A stretch of 64,000 nt of DNA from Chryseosolibacter sp044507775 (GCA_044507775.1 JBIQIY010000008.1:124001-188000), one strand, 5' to 3'. Numbered from the stretch's first letter, positions 18,457 to 28,559 are shown. Notes: a model not told the origin generated them from the letters alone. Program-made: numbers and translations.

Positions 18457-20643
18457 ATGAAAACGTACAGAGACATCAAACCAATCATCCGGGTCGGTAT
18501 TACGGTGATCGTGATGCTGGTCGCGTCGGGCTTTCAGCTACTATCTTATTCACAGTCGAAACCAAAAAAGGACGCGCCTCCTACCCAGAAGGAGATGGAA
18601 GAGATGATGCGGGAAGTTCAAGCGGAAATGGACAACATGAGTGACGAGGATAAGAAGGTGTTGGACAGCATGGGATTTAGTATGCCCTCATTGAACATGC
18701 CTAAGCTCACGGATAAACAAATTGCTGAAGCTTATGAAAATGAGGCGAGGATAGTGCCGAAGAAAAATACTGGCCGAATTTCGAGTATTTCCAAAGCACC
18801 GCTAACTGATGCGACGATCCGGACGTTCCTCTCCACTACACACGCGAAAGTAGCCGCAACCTTGACGCCTGCAGCAAAAACGAAGGGCGAGGAAATTACT
18901 AAGCTGGTAAAGACACAATACAATTCTCCGGTTGCTACGGGAAACGCGGCGGCGGGTCTCTGGATGTTGGGAAGGTCGAAGCTCGCCCTCTACGTGATGG
19001 GGAAAGCTTGCCTGGATGATCCCGCCAACTCTGACAACACGAATAACTACGCGGCCATGCTTTCGATGAGCGGTGCGGAGGAGTTCGCAATTCCACTGCT
19101 CGAAAAACTAAACAAGCAGTTTCCCGGAAACAGCACAATTCTCAACAACCTTGGCCAAGCCTGGTTTGGTTTGGGTGACATAGACAAGGCAAACACCTAC
19201 CTCGATAATGTTATTCGCATCTACGCCTGGCATCCTCAAGCTAATTACACCAAATCATTTATTGAAGAAAGCAAAGGCAACACGAAGGGAGCCGTTGAGG
19301 CGGTGAAACGAAGCATCAAGAAAGCGTATAGTCCCGAGAAGGAAACCCGGTTAAACAAGTTGGGCTCCAAACTAAAAAGTGACGACCTGAATTGGGACCC
19401 GCCGATGCCTCAGGACCCCCTGGGCCTCGAGAAGTTTAAATGGCCGGAATATCCGAAAACGGTGGTTGAAAATGCGCCGCTGAAAATTGAATGGGATCTG
19501 TTCAAGGCGTCATGCAATGCAGAAATCGAGCGGCTCCAGGCCCAACAACGGAAGCTGGAGCAGGAAATGGCTACCATCAGTCAAGCCCGAATGTCGAAAC
19601 TATTGAAGGCAGGACAAGCGGGGCAATACGTCGCTCCTTTGCCGCCAATGGCAGCGAAAGCAACGGCGAAGCTAAAATACCTTGTTGATGGAAAGGATGG
19701 ACAACTTGCTAACAACTACAAGCGCAAGGGCGAAGCCTTGGCAAAAGCATACGAGCAGGCGGGCGACCTTGAAGAGACACTCTCCAAACAGCTTGAAGCA
19801 ATCCGGATAAAATATGAGGACAAATTTGGTGAAGGGAAACCCAATCCATTTGATGCGGCGTGCGGTGAGGAGAACGCTGCAAAGAATAATTTCCTGGCCA
19901 AATCCAATGCGCTCCTGAATGCTGCTTCCAACGACTTCCTCGATTTCCTTCGAAGGAAAACGAATGACGAAATGTACTATTACCAGTATACGATGTGGCC
20001 GGAGGTTTTCGAGCCGACTAAAGTGAACGCCAAAATAGCATGGCTCACCACTGTCCGAAACCAAAAAGTAATGTTTCAGGATAAGAGCAGCTGGTGTCAG
20101 CCGACATCTCAGAAAAAGAAAGATGGACCATTTAAGCTCGCCGAGTTCGATGATGTGCACTGCGAATACCATAGCATGCTTACAACACCGGTGGGGACGA
20201 TTCGAACGGACTGCAGCAGGATGACCTCTGAACTGGATTTGAAATTTGTGAAGCTTGGACTGAAGCAGGATATGAACAAGGAAACGTTTGGCGATCAGTT
20301 CATGAGCTGTTCCGTAGAAGTTGGCGCTGGGGTCAGCGTAGGGTCAAGAAACCTTGGACCGATAAAGGCTGAGGCGAGTATCGGCGGAGCAGTGGCCATG
20401 GAATTCGATCGCACGGGAATTACAGATGTAATTCTTAAGGGCTCCGCGGGAATAAGCGTAGGTACCGACATCATCAAGGATGGTAGTGACGCCTCGGGAA
20501 TGAAGGTGGGGACGGATATGAAAGATGGCGGTGCGAATGATGTCGGTGTGATAAAAGATTTGCAGTTGGAGGTAGGTGTTAAAGGCCAGGTGAGCATGAT
20601 CAGTGGAATATCATCGGTAGGGGGAAGCGGACTTTTTGAATAA
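18457..20643 (+). CDS. Secreted TPR-containing protein of unknown function
   Basis: 728 residues. An N-terminal signal/transmembrane segment (about 12-30) precedes an acidic Met-rich linker containing MEEMMREVQAEMDNMSDEDK. TPR-like helices follow (about 160-300; for example LNNLGQAWFGLGDIDKANTY), then a long helical/coiled-coil stretch (about 340-480) and a C-terminal Gly-rich beta region (about 570-728) containing KAEASIGGAVAMEF. No enzyme motif was recognised. It is the first gene of a same-strand run, with 67 bp to the next gene. Confidence 0.75.
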   Translation: MKTYRDIKPIIRVGITVIVMLVASGFQLLSYSQSKPKKDAPPTQKEMEEMMREVQAEMDNMSDEDKKVLDSMGFSMPSLNMPKLTDKQIAEAYENEARIVPKKNTGRISSISKAPLTDATIRTFLSTTHAKVAATLTPAAKTKGEEITKLVKTQYNSPVATGNAAAGLWMLGRSKLALYVMGKACLDDPANSDNTNNYAAMLSMSGAEEFAIPLLEKLNKQFPGNSTILNNLGQAWFGLGDIDKANTYLDNVIRIYAWHPQANYTKSFIEESKGNTKGAVEAVKRSIKKAYSPEKETRLNKLGSKLKSDDLNWDPPMPQDPLGLEKFKWPEYPKTVVENAPLKIEWDLFKASCNAEIERLQAQQRKLEQEMATISQARMSKLLKAGQAGQYVAPLPPMAAKATAKLKYLVDGKDGQLANNYKRKGEALAKAYEQAGDLEETLSKQLEAIRIKYEDKFGEGKPNPFDAACGEENAAKNNFLAKSNALLNAASNDFLDFLRRKTNDEMYYYQYTMWPEVFEPTKVNAKIAWLTTVRNQKVMFQDKSSWCQPTSQKKKDGPFKLAEFDDVHCEYHSMLTTPVGTIRTDCSRMTSELDLKFVKLGLKQDMNKETFGDQFMSCSVEVGAGVSVGSRNLGPIKAEASIGGAVAMEFDRTGITDVILKGSAGISVGTDIIKDGSDASGMKVGTDMKDGGANDVGVIKDLQLEVGVKGQVSMISGISSVGGSGLFE

Positions 20644-20710
20644 GCTTTAAAGAATAGTCGCGTACAACCGACATTCAGGATACGTCATCACACACCAAAG
20701 TATTAATGTT

Positions 20711-22570
20711 ATGAATAGCATCCAACGTCTGATTGTGGCTTTGTTTATCATTTCTTCATCCGCTGCGTTTGCGCAACCGATCCCCAGGGAGTCAATTGAA
20801 GACCGCACAATTGGCTGGATGAAATCCTATCACTTTAATGGAGCGAAGGAGCCGCTGAAGGTTGACGACAAGCTTTATTCAGTGAATCAATTGTCAATCG
20901 CGGATTCGCTTGCCAACTGGATGTACGCGAGCTACATGCCCAAGGGAGGTCTTGGGGAACTAAAAAAGTCAGTCTCGGAAAAACTGGGACTGTACAACCA
21001 ATACACTGCGGGGAAGCCACAAAGTTACGGCGCTTATTCAAAAACATATTCGGAGTTGAAATATGACAATAATAAGAAGATCGTGCCGGTAACGAATAGT
21101 CACAGTTACTGGGGAATATTTGCGAATCAAGTGCCCGGCGATTGGGGCGTACGCGACATCTGCACACCGACGAAATATTATTTCACGATGCCCTCCGGTG
21201 ACGACGAATTCGCTGACGCGCGGATCACACGCCAACTCGATCTTTCAAAGGTACTCAGCATAGCTCCCTATATCTCTTTCTGGGTTAAGAATATGGGATA
21301 CGGCCAGGGCATGGAGCATGTTCTGTTGTGCAAAGACAATAAGTCGCCGTTCGTAAACATTACAAGGGGCGAATACCTGGAGGCGTGGGAAGCCGGGATC
21401 ACCGCATATTACAATGCTGAGGCGAAGAAGATTCCGGAAAGAGAACAAGGCATCCAAAAAAGGATAGACGCTGAAATGAAATTGCTGAACGAGAAGGTTC
21501 AACGATTCAAGGACGGATTACAGGCGAATAAGGACAAGTACAAGAATCGGCTGGGGGAACCTGCTCTCACTAAGGCGCAGCCCTCCATCATAGATCTTGA
21601 AAATGCGCGAGACGTGTTCACAGGCTCCTATTTGGATGAGACGCAACCGGACTCAGATTTGGTTCCGGTCTATAAGGTTGACCCAACCGTCGCCGAGCTG
21701 TGCAAGAAAGACAAACCTCAGTGGATACTCGTCAGTTGGGACTACTACCCTTCCACCGACCCGGTACAAAACCAGCAGCATGACGCCGTTATCAACAATT
21801 TCAATTTTACGCATGTCTACAATTTCTTTTTCTATCCTGAGAAGGTGAAAGGAAAGCCCTACAAACCGCTTCGGTCTCCTACTTATAAAGAGGTTGTGGA
21901 AACCAAAGCGGCGTCAGCGGCAAACAAGAGAAACAACGCTGACGCACGCATTCACTTTTTTGAGGATTTTTCAACCACGGCAATTGGCAAGCAACCCCTT
22001 GGCTGGAAGGCGAAGATGGGCAACAACGGTACGAGCACTGTTACGAGACTCAACGGGTTGGAGGGCAACTGGGCCGTGATGAATGGAAGGTCTATGACTC
22101 CCGATCAACTCAGAACGCCGTTGCCACAAAATTTTACTTTGAGCTATGAACTGGTAGCCTCGCAAAATTTTACATGGGGCGCGCGAGGAATGACGCTTCA
22201 GCTGTCTAAAGATACTTCACCGGGAAATGCGGAGTCCTTCATCAAACTTAAGCTGCGTCCTGGTTTTGACGGAAGAAACGGCGAAGCGGAAGTAGAAACG
22301 AAGTTCCCCTATCCTCCGGGCTATTCCTCAGGAACCAAATGGGTTGCCGCGCCGGGATTTTCCAATAACAAACAGAACAATCGCATCAGGGTTTCCATCG
22401 CAAAGAAGGAGGAAAGGCTTGAGATATTTATCGACGATCAAAAGATCATTGAATACGAAAAGGCGATTCCCGCGGCGTTGCTCTTCAATGCTTTGTCGTT
22501 TTATCCCGGAGAAAACACGGGCGAGAATGACAAGTACTACATCAGCAACATCACGATCACGAAAGACTAA
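20711..22570 (+). CDS. Secreted protein of unknown function with C-terminal lectin-like domain
   Basis: 619 residues with a signal peptide (1-22, ending AAFAQ). The middle holds a helical coiled-coil stretch around REQGIQKRIDAEMKLLNEKV. The C-terminal 200 residues begin HFFEDFSTTAIGKQPLGWKA and resemble concanavalin/LamG-type jelly-roll domains (FFEDFS..., LSFYPGENTGENDKYYISNI). No catalytic residues were identified. It sits between the TPR protein and the M19-like peptidase, suggesting a shared envelope or extracellular role. Confidence 0.7.
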   Translation: MNSIQRLIVALFIISSSAAFAQPIPRESIEDRTIGWMKSYHFNGAKEPLKVDDKLYSVNQLSIADSLANWMYASYMPKGGLGELKKSVSEKLGLYNQYTAGKPQSYGAYSKTYSELKYDNNKKIVPVTNSHSYWGIFANQVPGDWGVRDICTPTKYYFTMPSGDDEFADARITRQLDLSKVLSIAPYISFWVKNMGYGQGMEHVLLCKDNKSPFVNITRGEYLEAWEAGITAYYNAEAKKIPEREQGIQKRIDAEMKLLNEKVQRFKDGLQANKDKYKNRLGEPALTKAQPSIIDLENARDVFTGSYLDETQPDSDLVPVYKVDPTVAELCKKDKPQWILVSWDYYPSTDPVQNQQHDAVINNFNFTHVYNFFFYPEKVKGKPYKPLRSPTYKEVVETKAASAANKRNNADARIHFFEDFSTTAIGKQPLGWKAKMGNNGTSTVTRLNGLEGNWAVMNGRSMTPDQLRTPLPQNFTLSYELVASQNFTWGARGMTLQLSKDTSPGNAESFIKLKLRPGFDGRNGEAEVETKFPYPPGYSSGTKWVAAPGFSNNKQNNRIRVSIAKKEERLEIFIDDQKIIEYEKAIPAALLFNALSFYPGENTGENDKYYISNITITKD

Positions 22571-22620
22571 ACGTTATGACCGGCGTCAATCTGTATCCAT
22601 CATTCTAAAATTAAATACTT

Positions 22621-25620
22621 ATGAAAAGATTTTGGCTGCTCTTTGTACTGTTCGCCATGTGTCGGATGGTATTGGCCCAACTAACTCCCGTCAGGAAGAA
22701 CACTTCCGTATTGACTCCAGCGGTCCTTACACCCGTTCAGGCCACAGACATCGACTTTGCAAACGGAAGTTTTGAAAACGGTCTTTCAGGCTGGGTCGCT
22801 GAAGGAAACGCGTTTGCAAACCAACCTACATTCGGTGACAACGTGCTAACTACGCGCGTCCTCTATCAAATGGAGTTGAATAATGGAGGCATCGGCGGTG
22901 ACTACTGGAAAGATCAGGGATACAATGTTGGCAGGAGTGGAAACTATTGGATTGGCACCTATGAACGGACTGTCAAAGATAGTTTCTTTCAAACGCAAGG
23001 TGACGGTCCGACCGGAACACTAACATCGTCGGAGTTTACGCTTACATCCAACTATTGCTACTTCACCATAGGCGGCGGATCTGATCCGCAACGACTATAT
23101 GTTGAATTGCAAATCAAACAACCGGACGGTAGTTGGTCGTCAGCGATCAAAAAATCATCTTTTCGAAACAGCGAGGTCATGTACCGCGAACGCATGGATA
23201 TTGCTCCTTTTAAGGGGCAGGTTGCGCGGCTAAGAATTGTAGATGCCAGCAGCGGCGGGTGGGGACACATCAACGTCGACAACTTCCGCTTTACAAATAC
23301 GATGCTTGATGGAATCACCTTATCCGAAAACGGAAGGTCTTATGAAGTAGACGTGAATGCGCCTGTGTGGGGGATGGCAGACACCCATGCTCATCCGGCG
23401 CACGAAGAGGGTTTCGGAAAGTACCTGATCACGGGCAAGGCCACAACGCCCCTGGAGCAAACTTATAGCAATGACCTGTGTGTCCATAATCACGGAGCGT
23501 TGGGCACCTTTATCATGCGCAAGCCATTCATCATGGGCGCTGACCCGCATGAAGCATCGGGATGGCCGGACTTCATTGAGTTTCCCCGGTTTAACTCCAA
23601 GACACATCAGCAACAACACGTCGAGTTCCTGAACCGTGCATGGCAGGGAGGTATGCGATTGATTTGCGCCCTTTCCATCAACAATATGTATGTGCCTTCG
23701 CTGGCAATGGGCCCCGGTAATGACGGAACGCCATTCGATGACGAGACGGTGTTGATGAAGCAGATCGACCAGATAAAAATGATGGTGGCGCAGAATTCTT
23801 CATGGATGGAAATAGCGCTTAGTCCGAAAGATGCCCGGCGAATTATTTTGCAAGGGAAACTTGCGATTGTGTTGGGAGTGGAAGCCGACAATCTGGGAAA
23901 TTTTAAAGCGGAAACGTACAACTGGGTGGACAAAAACCCTGGAGCGCTTTGGAATAATCCGCTTGTTACCCTTACGGAAGCAAATGCGGATCAGCTTCTG
24001 GATGCAAAGCTCACGGAGTACAGATTCAAAGGCATCCGGCAGATCACACCTATCCACTATATCTCGGGGCTCTTTGGTGGCGCCGCGGTTTTTCGGGCGG
24101 AGCTGGCAGTCTTGCAGTCGGCTTTTAATAATGACGTGAAAGTCAAAGCCGCAGTCGAGAAGCGAATACCGTTTTCGCTTTACTCAGATTTCACGATGCT
24201 GACCGCCTTCAGCAATCCGCCAATTGTGACGAAAGATGCCTATGCCTCCTTGATAAAAAGCTTTGGCGGGCCTACCAATCTGAGCACTATCAATACGCTC
24301 GGACTGACCAACATTGGCAATAAGCTTATCCAGAAAATGATGGTGAATGGTTTTATCATTGACAGCGAGCACATGGGCTACGAAACGAAGGACAATGTCC
24401 TTTCGGTTGCGGGGGCAAGAGGGTATCCGATCATTTCATCCCATACGGATCCCGCGGGCCTGAGCCTCACGTGGACGGGGTCACCTGTTGAATTCAAGGA
24501 TAATTTTGGATCAAAGGATAACCAGATATTTAATCAGCGAAATTTTGGCACGACGAACATACGCAACCTGGCAAATGAGTTCGAGATGGCGGATGAACAT
24601 TTTACCAAGATTTTTAACAGTGGCGGAACGGTCGGTGTTTTTATGCTTCCGTATTTCAAAAATTCATACAACGGATATCTGGGAGCTGTCGCCAACGACT
24701 GTGCTGGAAGCACCAAAACATTTGCCCAGATGTATCTGTACTGCCTGGAGAAGATGAATATGCGAGGAGTGGCCGTCGCCAGTGACCGGGGGATGACTGA
24801 TTTTATCGGCCCCAGGTTTGGACCAAACTCCGCGTACGGGCTGAAGGATGAAAAGCTCATGAGCATGAAAATAAACGCCCGAAAGGACCAGCGGCTAGCG
24901 CAGCGAAATGGCGTGCGTTATGATGTTCCGATGACGACGTACCACGCCGAATGGTATGAGAACCTTGAAATGAAAGGTGGCATCCTGAGCATTCTGGACG
25001 AGATCATCGTCACGTATCTTGAAGAAGATATTTGGAAGGCGTTAGCCGCCTATGAAGCTGGTATCGGCGTTGAGAGAGTACCACTTAGCCGTGAAGTGTT
25101 GAAACTAGCCCGCATCAAGAATTTTTACCAGGGCCTTATGACTTCCAGTATGGATGACCCCGTGATAAAAGATGCGAGTTACTTTGAAAAGGCGGCTATG
25201 TTCTGCGTAAAGAACAACGTAAGCGTTACCTCACTTCCTGGATTTTCCTCATGGTTTGACTTCGATAAGGAGTATGTCACCACTCTGCACAATACCATTG
25301 TACCTGTATGGCATTCGTGGCAGTCCAAGTATGGCAACAATCAACCGCTGCGCCGATACAAGACCGGTAACCGCTACTGGGACTTTAACACCGATGGCAT
25401 GGCACACTATGGATTGATGCCCGATTTCCTGCAAGACCTCCGGAATATCGGCACTCCGAACCTGTCTGTCCTTCTCAACAGTGCCGAAGATTACATTCAG
25501 ATGTGGGAGAAGGCGCAGGCTGCTTCTGGTACAGGTCCGGCGAACGTTCAACCAATCGATCCCGTGGCCCCGACCCGGACGCCTTCGACCACGCCAACGA
25601 AGTTTCGCGTAACAAATTAA
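22621..25620 (+). CDS. Secreted M19-like (renal dipeptidase fold) metallohydrolase
   Basis: 999 residues with a signal peptide (about 1-20, ending MVLAQ). An N-terminal jelly-roll, carbohydrate-binding-like region (about 40-240) is followed by an amidohydrolase-fold domain. Metal ligands expected for M19 dipeptidases line up: DTHAH (H256, H258), E421 in LGVEADN, GIRQITPIH for the GvRxxTLtH strand, H584 in IDSEHMG, H608 in PIISSHTDP and D722 in AVASDRG. Family members hydrolyse dipeptides or related amides with two zinc ions. The protein is about twice the usual M19 length. The substrate is unknown. Confidence 0.75.
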   Translation: MKRFWLLFVLFAMCRMVLAQLTPVRKNTSVLTPAVLTPVQATDIDFANGSFENGLSGWVAEGNAFANQPTFGDNVLTTRVLYQMELNNGGIGGDYWKDQGYNVGRSGNYWIGTYERTVKDSFFQTQGDGPTGTLTSSEFTLTSNYCYFTIGGGSDPQRLYVELQIKQPDGSWSSAIKKSSFRNSEVMYRERMDIAPFKGQVARLRIVDASSGGWGHINVDNFRFTNTMLDGITLSENGRSYEVDVNAPVWGMADTHAHPAHEEGFGKYLITGKATTPLEQTYSNDLCVHNHGALGTFIMRKPFIMGADPHEASGWPDFIEFPRFNSKTHQQQHVEFLNRAWQGGMRLICALSINNMYVPSLAMGPGNDGTPFDDETVLMKQIDQIKMMVAQNSSWMEIALSPKDARRIILQGKLAIVLGVEADNLGNFKAETYNWVDKNPGALWNNPLVTLTEANADQLLDAKLTEYRFKGIRQITPIHYISGLFGGAAVFRAELAVLQSAFNNDVKVKAAVEKRIPFSLYSDFTMLTAFSNPPIVTKDAYASLIKSFGGPTNLSTINTLGLTNIGNKLIQKMMVNGFIIDSEHMGYETKDNVLSVAGARGYPIISSHTDPAGLSLTWTGSPVEFKDNFGSKDNQIFNQRNFGTTNIRNLANEFEMADEHFTKIFNSGGTVGVFMLPYFKNSYNGYLGAVANDCAGSTKTFAQMYLYCLEKMNMRGVAVASDRGMTDFIGPRFGPNSAYGLKDEKLMSMKINARKDQRLAQRNGVRYDVPMTTYHAEWYENLEMKGGILSILDEIIVTYLEEDIWKALAAYEAGIGVERVPLSREVLKLARIKNFYQGLMTSSMDDPVIKDASYFEKAAMFCVKNNVSVTSLPGFSSWFDFDKEYVTTLHNTIVPVWHSWQSKYGNNQPLRRYKTGNRYWDFNTDGMAHYGLMPDFLQDLRNIGTPNLSVLLNSAEDYIQMWEKAQAASGTGPANVQPIDPVAPTRTPSTTPTKFRVTN

Positions 25621-25644
25621 CCTGCCCTTAAATCAAAGATCCGT

Positions 25645-26808
25645 ATGACTAATATCTCGCGAATGAAGTCGGTAGTTGTTTTGCTACTGTCGGCTTGTGC
25701 ACTCGCATCGAATGCGCAACAGGTGAGTTTTGATATAGCCACCTACACGGTTCCGAAAGGTTGGAAAAAAATGGATAGTAAAGAAGATGTAGCGGGCTAT
25801 GCCATTACCAATAACAAGAAAGGTACGTATTGTCAACTGGCTATTTACAAGAGCATGGCCAGCATGGGCAACGCCAGCCAGGATTTTGAAACCGAGTGGC
25901 AAGACTTGATAGCGAAGCCATACCAGGTAAGCACGGGGCGGGAAGAAGGACCTGCGGCGTCGGATGAAGGGTGGGAGATTAAAACCGGCGTGGCGCCTTT
26001 CGATTTCAACGGAGGAAAGTCAATCGCGATGCTCGTGACGGCAAGTGGTTATGCTACGCGAATGAGTGTCGTCATACTGACGAACACGAAGGATTATGAC
26101 GGCGAAATTTCCAAGTTCATTGAATCATTTCAATTAAAACCACCAGCAGTGAGTTACCAACCCGCTAACGTCGTTACGGCAAATAATGATGGAAGGCCCT
26201 CGCTGATTGGTTCCTGGGGTAAGAGCTCGAGTGTTCACACAACTTACGGGGATCCTGTGTCAGCCGGGAGTGCGGGCTATGGCAAACAGCAATACACGTT
26301 CAATCAGGATGGGACATACTCTTTTGTGGCCAATACCTTCAGGTCATCCTACAACGAAATACTCCTGATACGGGAGCATGGAAAATATCTTGTCAATGGA
26401 AGTGACCTTACGATTATTCCGGAAGAAAGTGCGATTGAATCATGGAGCAAGAAATCAGGCACCGATAAATTTGATAAACTGCTGCGTACGCAGAAACGCG
26501 ATCTGGAAAAAGTTACCTATCAATACACACTGCATTTCTTTTCCGGTATAACGGAATGGAACCTTGTGTTGCAGGCAGGTGGAAAGGTCACAGAACGCGA
26601 CGGTCCGTTTGGCAACAACGAAACATTCAGCAATGCATGGTATTTCCGGCCGATTTCCAGCACGAATACACCCATCGAGGTACCTCCGACGGAAGCTGCT
26701 CCGAAGAATACTGGCCAGTCTGCGAAACCATCGGCAAGCAAAAGCTTTCAATTTTCAGTTACCAATTTCGACGACGGCTGGACGAGCACAGTTTATGACG
26801 ATTGGTAA
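25645..26808 (+). CDS. Secreted lipocalin-like protein, N-terminal part of a probable split gene
   Basis: 387 residues with a signal peptide (about 1-24, ending ASNAQQ). A PsbP/Mog1-like alpha-beta domain (about 26-170; IATYTVPKGWKKM) is followed by a lipocalin-like beta domain (about 185-345) starting PSLIGSWGKSS. The protein stops abruptly after a linker and TNFDDGWTSTVYDDW. The next frame continues with V-MVSKGEIKALLHYP after a -1 shift, so this gene and the next are probably one protein broken by loss of one G near 26804-26805. If intact as drawn, TAATG gives stop-start coupling. Confidence 0.7.
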   Translation: MTNISRMKSVVVLLLSACALASNAQQVSFDIATYTVPKGWKKMDSKEDVAGYAITNNKKGTYCQLAIYKSMASMGNASQDFETEWQDLIAKPYQVSTGREEGPAASDEGWEIKTGVAPFDFNGGKSIAMLVTASGYATRMSVVILTNTKDYDGEISKFIESFQLKPPAVSYQPANVVTANNDGRPSLIGSWGKSSSVHTTYGDPVSAGSAGYGKQQYTFNQDGTYSFVANTFRSSYNEILLIREHGKYLVNGSDLTIIPEESAIESWSKKSGTDKFDKLLRTQKRDLEKVTYQYTLHFFSGITEWNLVLQAGGKVTERDGPFGNNETFSNAWYFRPISSTNTPIEVPPTEAAPKNTGQSAKPSASKSFQFSVTNFDDGWTSTVYDDW

Positions 26809-27572
26809 TGGTTTCCAAAGGCGAAATAAAGGCGCTTCTTCACTACCCTACCAATCGCATCGATGTTTCGAGCGCCGATTACGCAACCATTGGGCAAAAC
26901 GCCTGGAATACTTTGATTTCGCCGAGGTATCGTGACATCCAAAACTACTTTCAGTTTCGCGGAAGTCTCGATTCCGAACGCCCATACTTTGTTTCTGCGG
27001 ATCTTGTGGACAATGTTTCAGGAAAGCGATCCTACGTTGTACTTTTTAAAAGAGGAGCGAGTGGGTGGATTGAATTCATATCGCCCGACAAGGCTTCATT
27101 TGTTAGAATGTCTGGTATTGATATAAACACTATTGACTACTACGTGGATTCCAAAATATGGGAACCAATTCAAAATTTGGCCGGCTACAACAAGTTTCCT
27201 GTCGGCGCAACCGATCTGGAAGGGAAGTGGACGAACAATTTTTCGGGCATGACGCAATATGTCAATGTGTATACCGGAATGGATGCCGGCATGGATACGC
27301 ATTCTTCAACAGAGGTATTTGCCTTCACAGGGAATTCCTACACCTGGAATCTAAGTTCTGCCAGCGGCATGGTGGGCAACCTCAAGTTCCAGGGTGCTAA
27401 ATCTTCAGGGACTTTTTCACTGGTCTCAAACTGGCAGATAAAGTTCTCCGACATTGAGGGGAAACCCAAAACGTACAATGCTTACTTTTCCTGCGTGAAG
27501 GGTGCCCGAATACTTTGGCTTGAAGATGCGGCATATACAATTGGCTACACGGGTTACGGCAAGGGCGGATAG
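26808..27572 (+). CDS. Probable C-terminal part of the split lipocalin-like protein
   Basis: 254 residues from ATG 26808, which overlaps the previous stop (TAATG). The frame also opens with TTG at 26802. It has no signal peptide, unlike its four upstream neighbours. It contains an alpha-beta stretch (KGEIKALLHYP...) and a beta-rich C-terminus with GKWTNNFSGMTQYVNVYTG and SDIEGKPKTYNAYFSC, a lipocalin-like tail. The lack of a secretion signal and the sense of the join argue that it is the continuation of the preceding gene. A separate, translationally coupled cytoplasmic protein is the alternative. Confidence 0.65.
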   Translation: MVSKGEIKALLHYPTNRIDVSSADYATIGQNAWNTLISPRYRDIQNYFQFRGSLDSERPYFVSADLVDNVSGKRSYVVLFKRGASGWIEFISPDKASFVRMSGIDINTIDYYVDSKIWEPIQNLAGYNKFPVGATDLEGKWTNNFSGMTQYVNVYTGMDAGMDTHSSTEVFAFTGNSYTWNLSSASGMVGNLKFQGAKSSGTFSLVSNWQIKFSDIEGKPKTYNAYFSCVKGARILWLEDAAYTIGYTGYGKGG

Positions 27573-27616
27573 ACCACGCCAAGGCCATGGCTTCTTCTCA
27601 AGTCGAATGCGGTCGA

Positions 27617-28525
27617 CTACACGAACGCGTCCATTACCATTTCCTTGTTCAGCATGGCTCCCGCTGCGGTGCCCATAGCGACGGCATTGGCCACTGTGCG
27701 CATCCGTGTCGTATTGTCTCCGCACGCATAAACGCCCTCGACGGTCGTCCGCTGCGTGGGATCGATCTTTACGTAGCCATCCTCAGTCATTTCACATCCT
27801 AACAAGGCCGGGATGTCGCAATGTTGAGCAAGCTGTGGTCTGGTATACAACGCTTTGACAGGAGCCGACTTGCCATCCTTGAAAATGATCTTTTCCAGGT
27901 AGCCCTCCCGATGCTGAAGCCTTTCAATTTCGTCTTCGATCACAGGAATGTTGTGACGATCGAGCTTTTCTTTCTGATCCTTTGTCAACGTCGATGGTCC
28001 ATTTGTGTACACGGACAAATCCTTCGTCCAATTTGAAATCAATGCTGAAAACTCGAAAGCGTATTCCCCGTTGCCGAGGATACCGGTGCGTTCGTTTCGC
28101 ACCTCGTATCCATGGCAATACGGGCAATGAATGACCGACTTTCCCCAGCACTCTTCAACACCCGGGATTTCGGGAAGGAGGTCACGGATGCCCGTGGCGA
28201 AAATTAATTTCCGCGCGACAACGGTGGCGTTTCCTTCCATTGTGACGTAAAACCGGTCGTCTTTTTTCTCAGCAGCTACGGCAAGTCCGTCGAAGAACTC
28301 AACTGTCTTGTAAGCTTCGACTTGTTGTCGCGCAATCGCGGAGATCTCGCCCGGGATTTTTCCATCCTGGGTAACGAAGTTGTGCGAGTGTGGCGTGAAG
28401 CGGTTACATGGTTTTCCGCTGTCGATGATTAGAACTTTCCGCAGGGAGCGTCCTAGTGCCATGCCCGCCGCGAGGCCGGAGTAACTGCCACCGATTATTA
28501 TTACATCATAATTTGTTGTTGTCAT
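27617..28525 (-). CDS. Thioredoxin-reductase-like FAD/NAD(P) oxidoreductase
   Basis: 302 residues from ATG 28525 (MTTTNYDVIII); the frame extends further upstream but without coding character. FAD-binding motif GGSYSG at 12-17, an ATG motif near 110, redox pair C134-P-Y-C137, a second dinucleotide-binding fold (GILGNGEYAFE, from about 148) and a C-terminal FAD motif ACGDNTT. It belongs to the TrxB fold. Relatives reduce thioredoxin-like partners or lack a partner. Same strand as the small membrane protein (28560) and AraC gene (28878), forming a likely operon. Confidence 0.88.
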   Translation of the reverse strand: MTTTNYDVIIIGGSYSGLAAGMALGRSLRKVLIIDSGKPCNRFTPHSHNFVTQDGKIPGEISAIARQQVEAYKTVEFFDGLAVAAEKKDDRFYVTMEGNATVVARKLIFATGIRDLLPEIPGVEECWGKSVIHCPYCHGYEVRNERTGILGNGEYAFEFSALISNWTKDLSVYTNGPSTLTKDQKEKLDRHNIPVIEDEIERLQHREGYLEKIIFKDGKSAPVKALYTRPQLAQHCDIPALLGCEMTEDGYVKIDPTQRTTVEGVYACGDNTTRMRTVANAVAMGTAAGAMLNKEMVMDAFV

Positions 28526-28559
28526 GTGGCCGGGGTTAAGTCGGATAAACGCACTGGAT

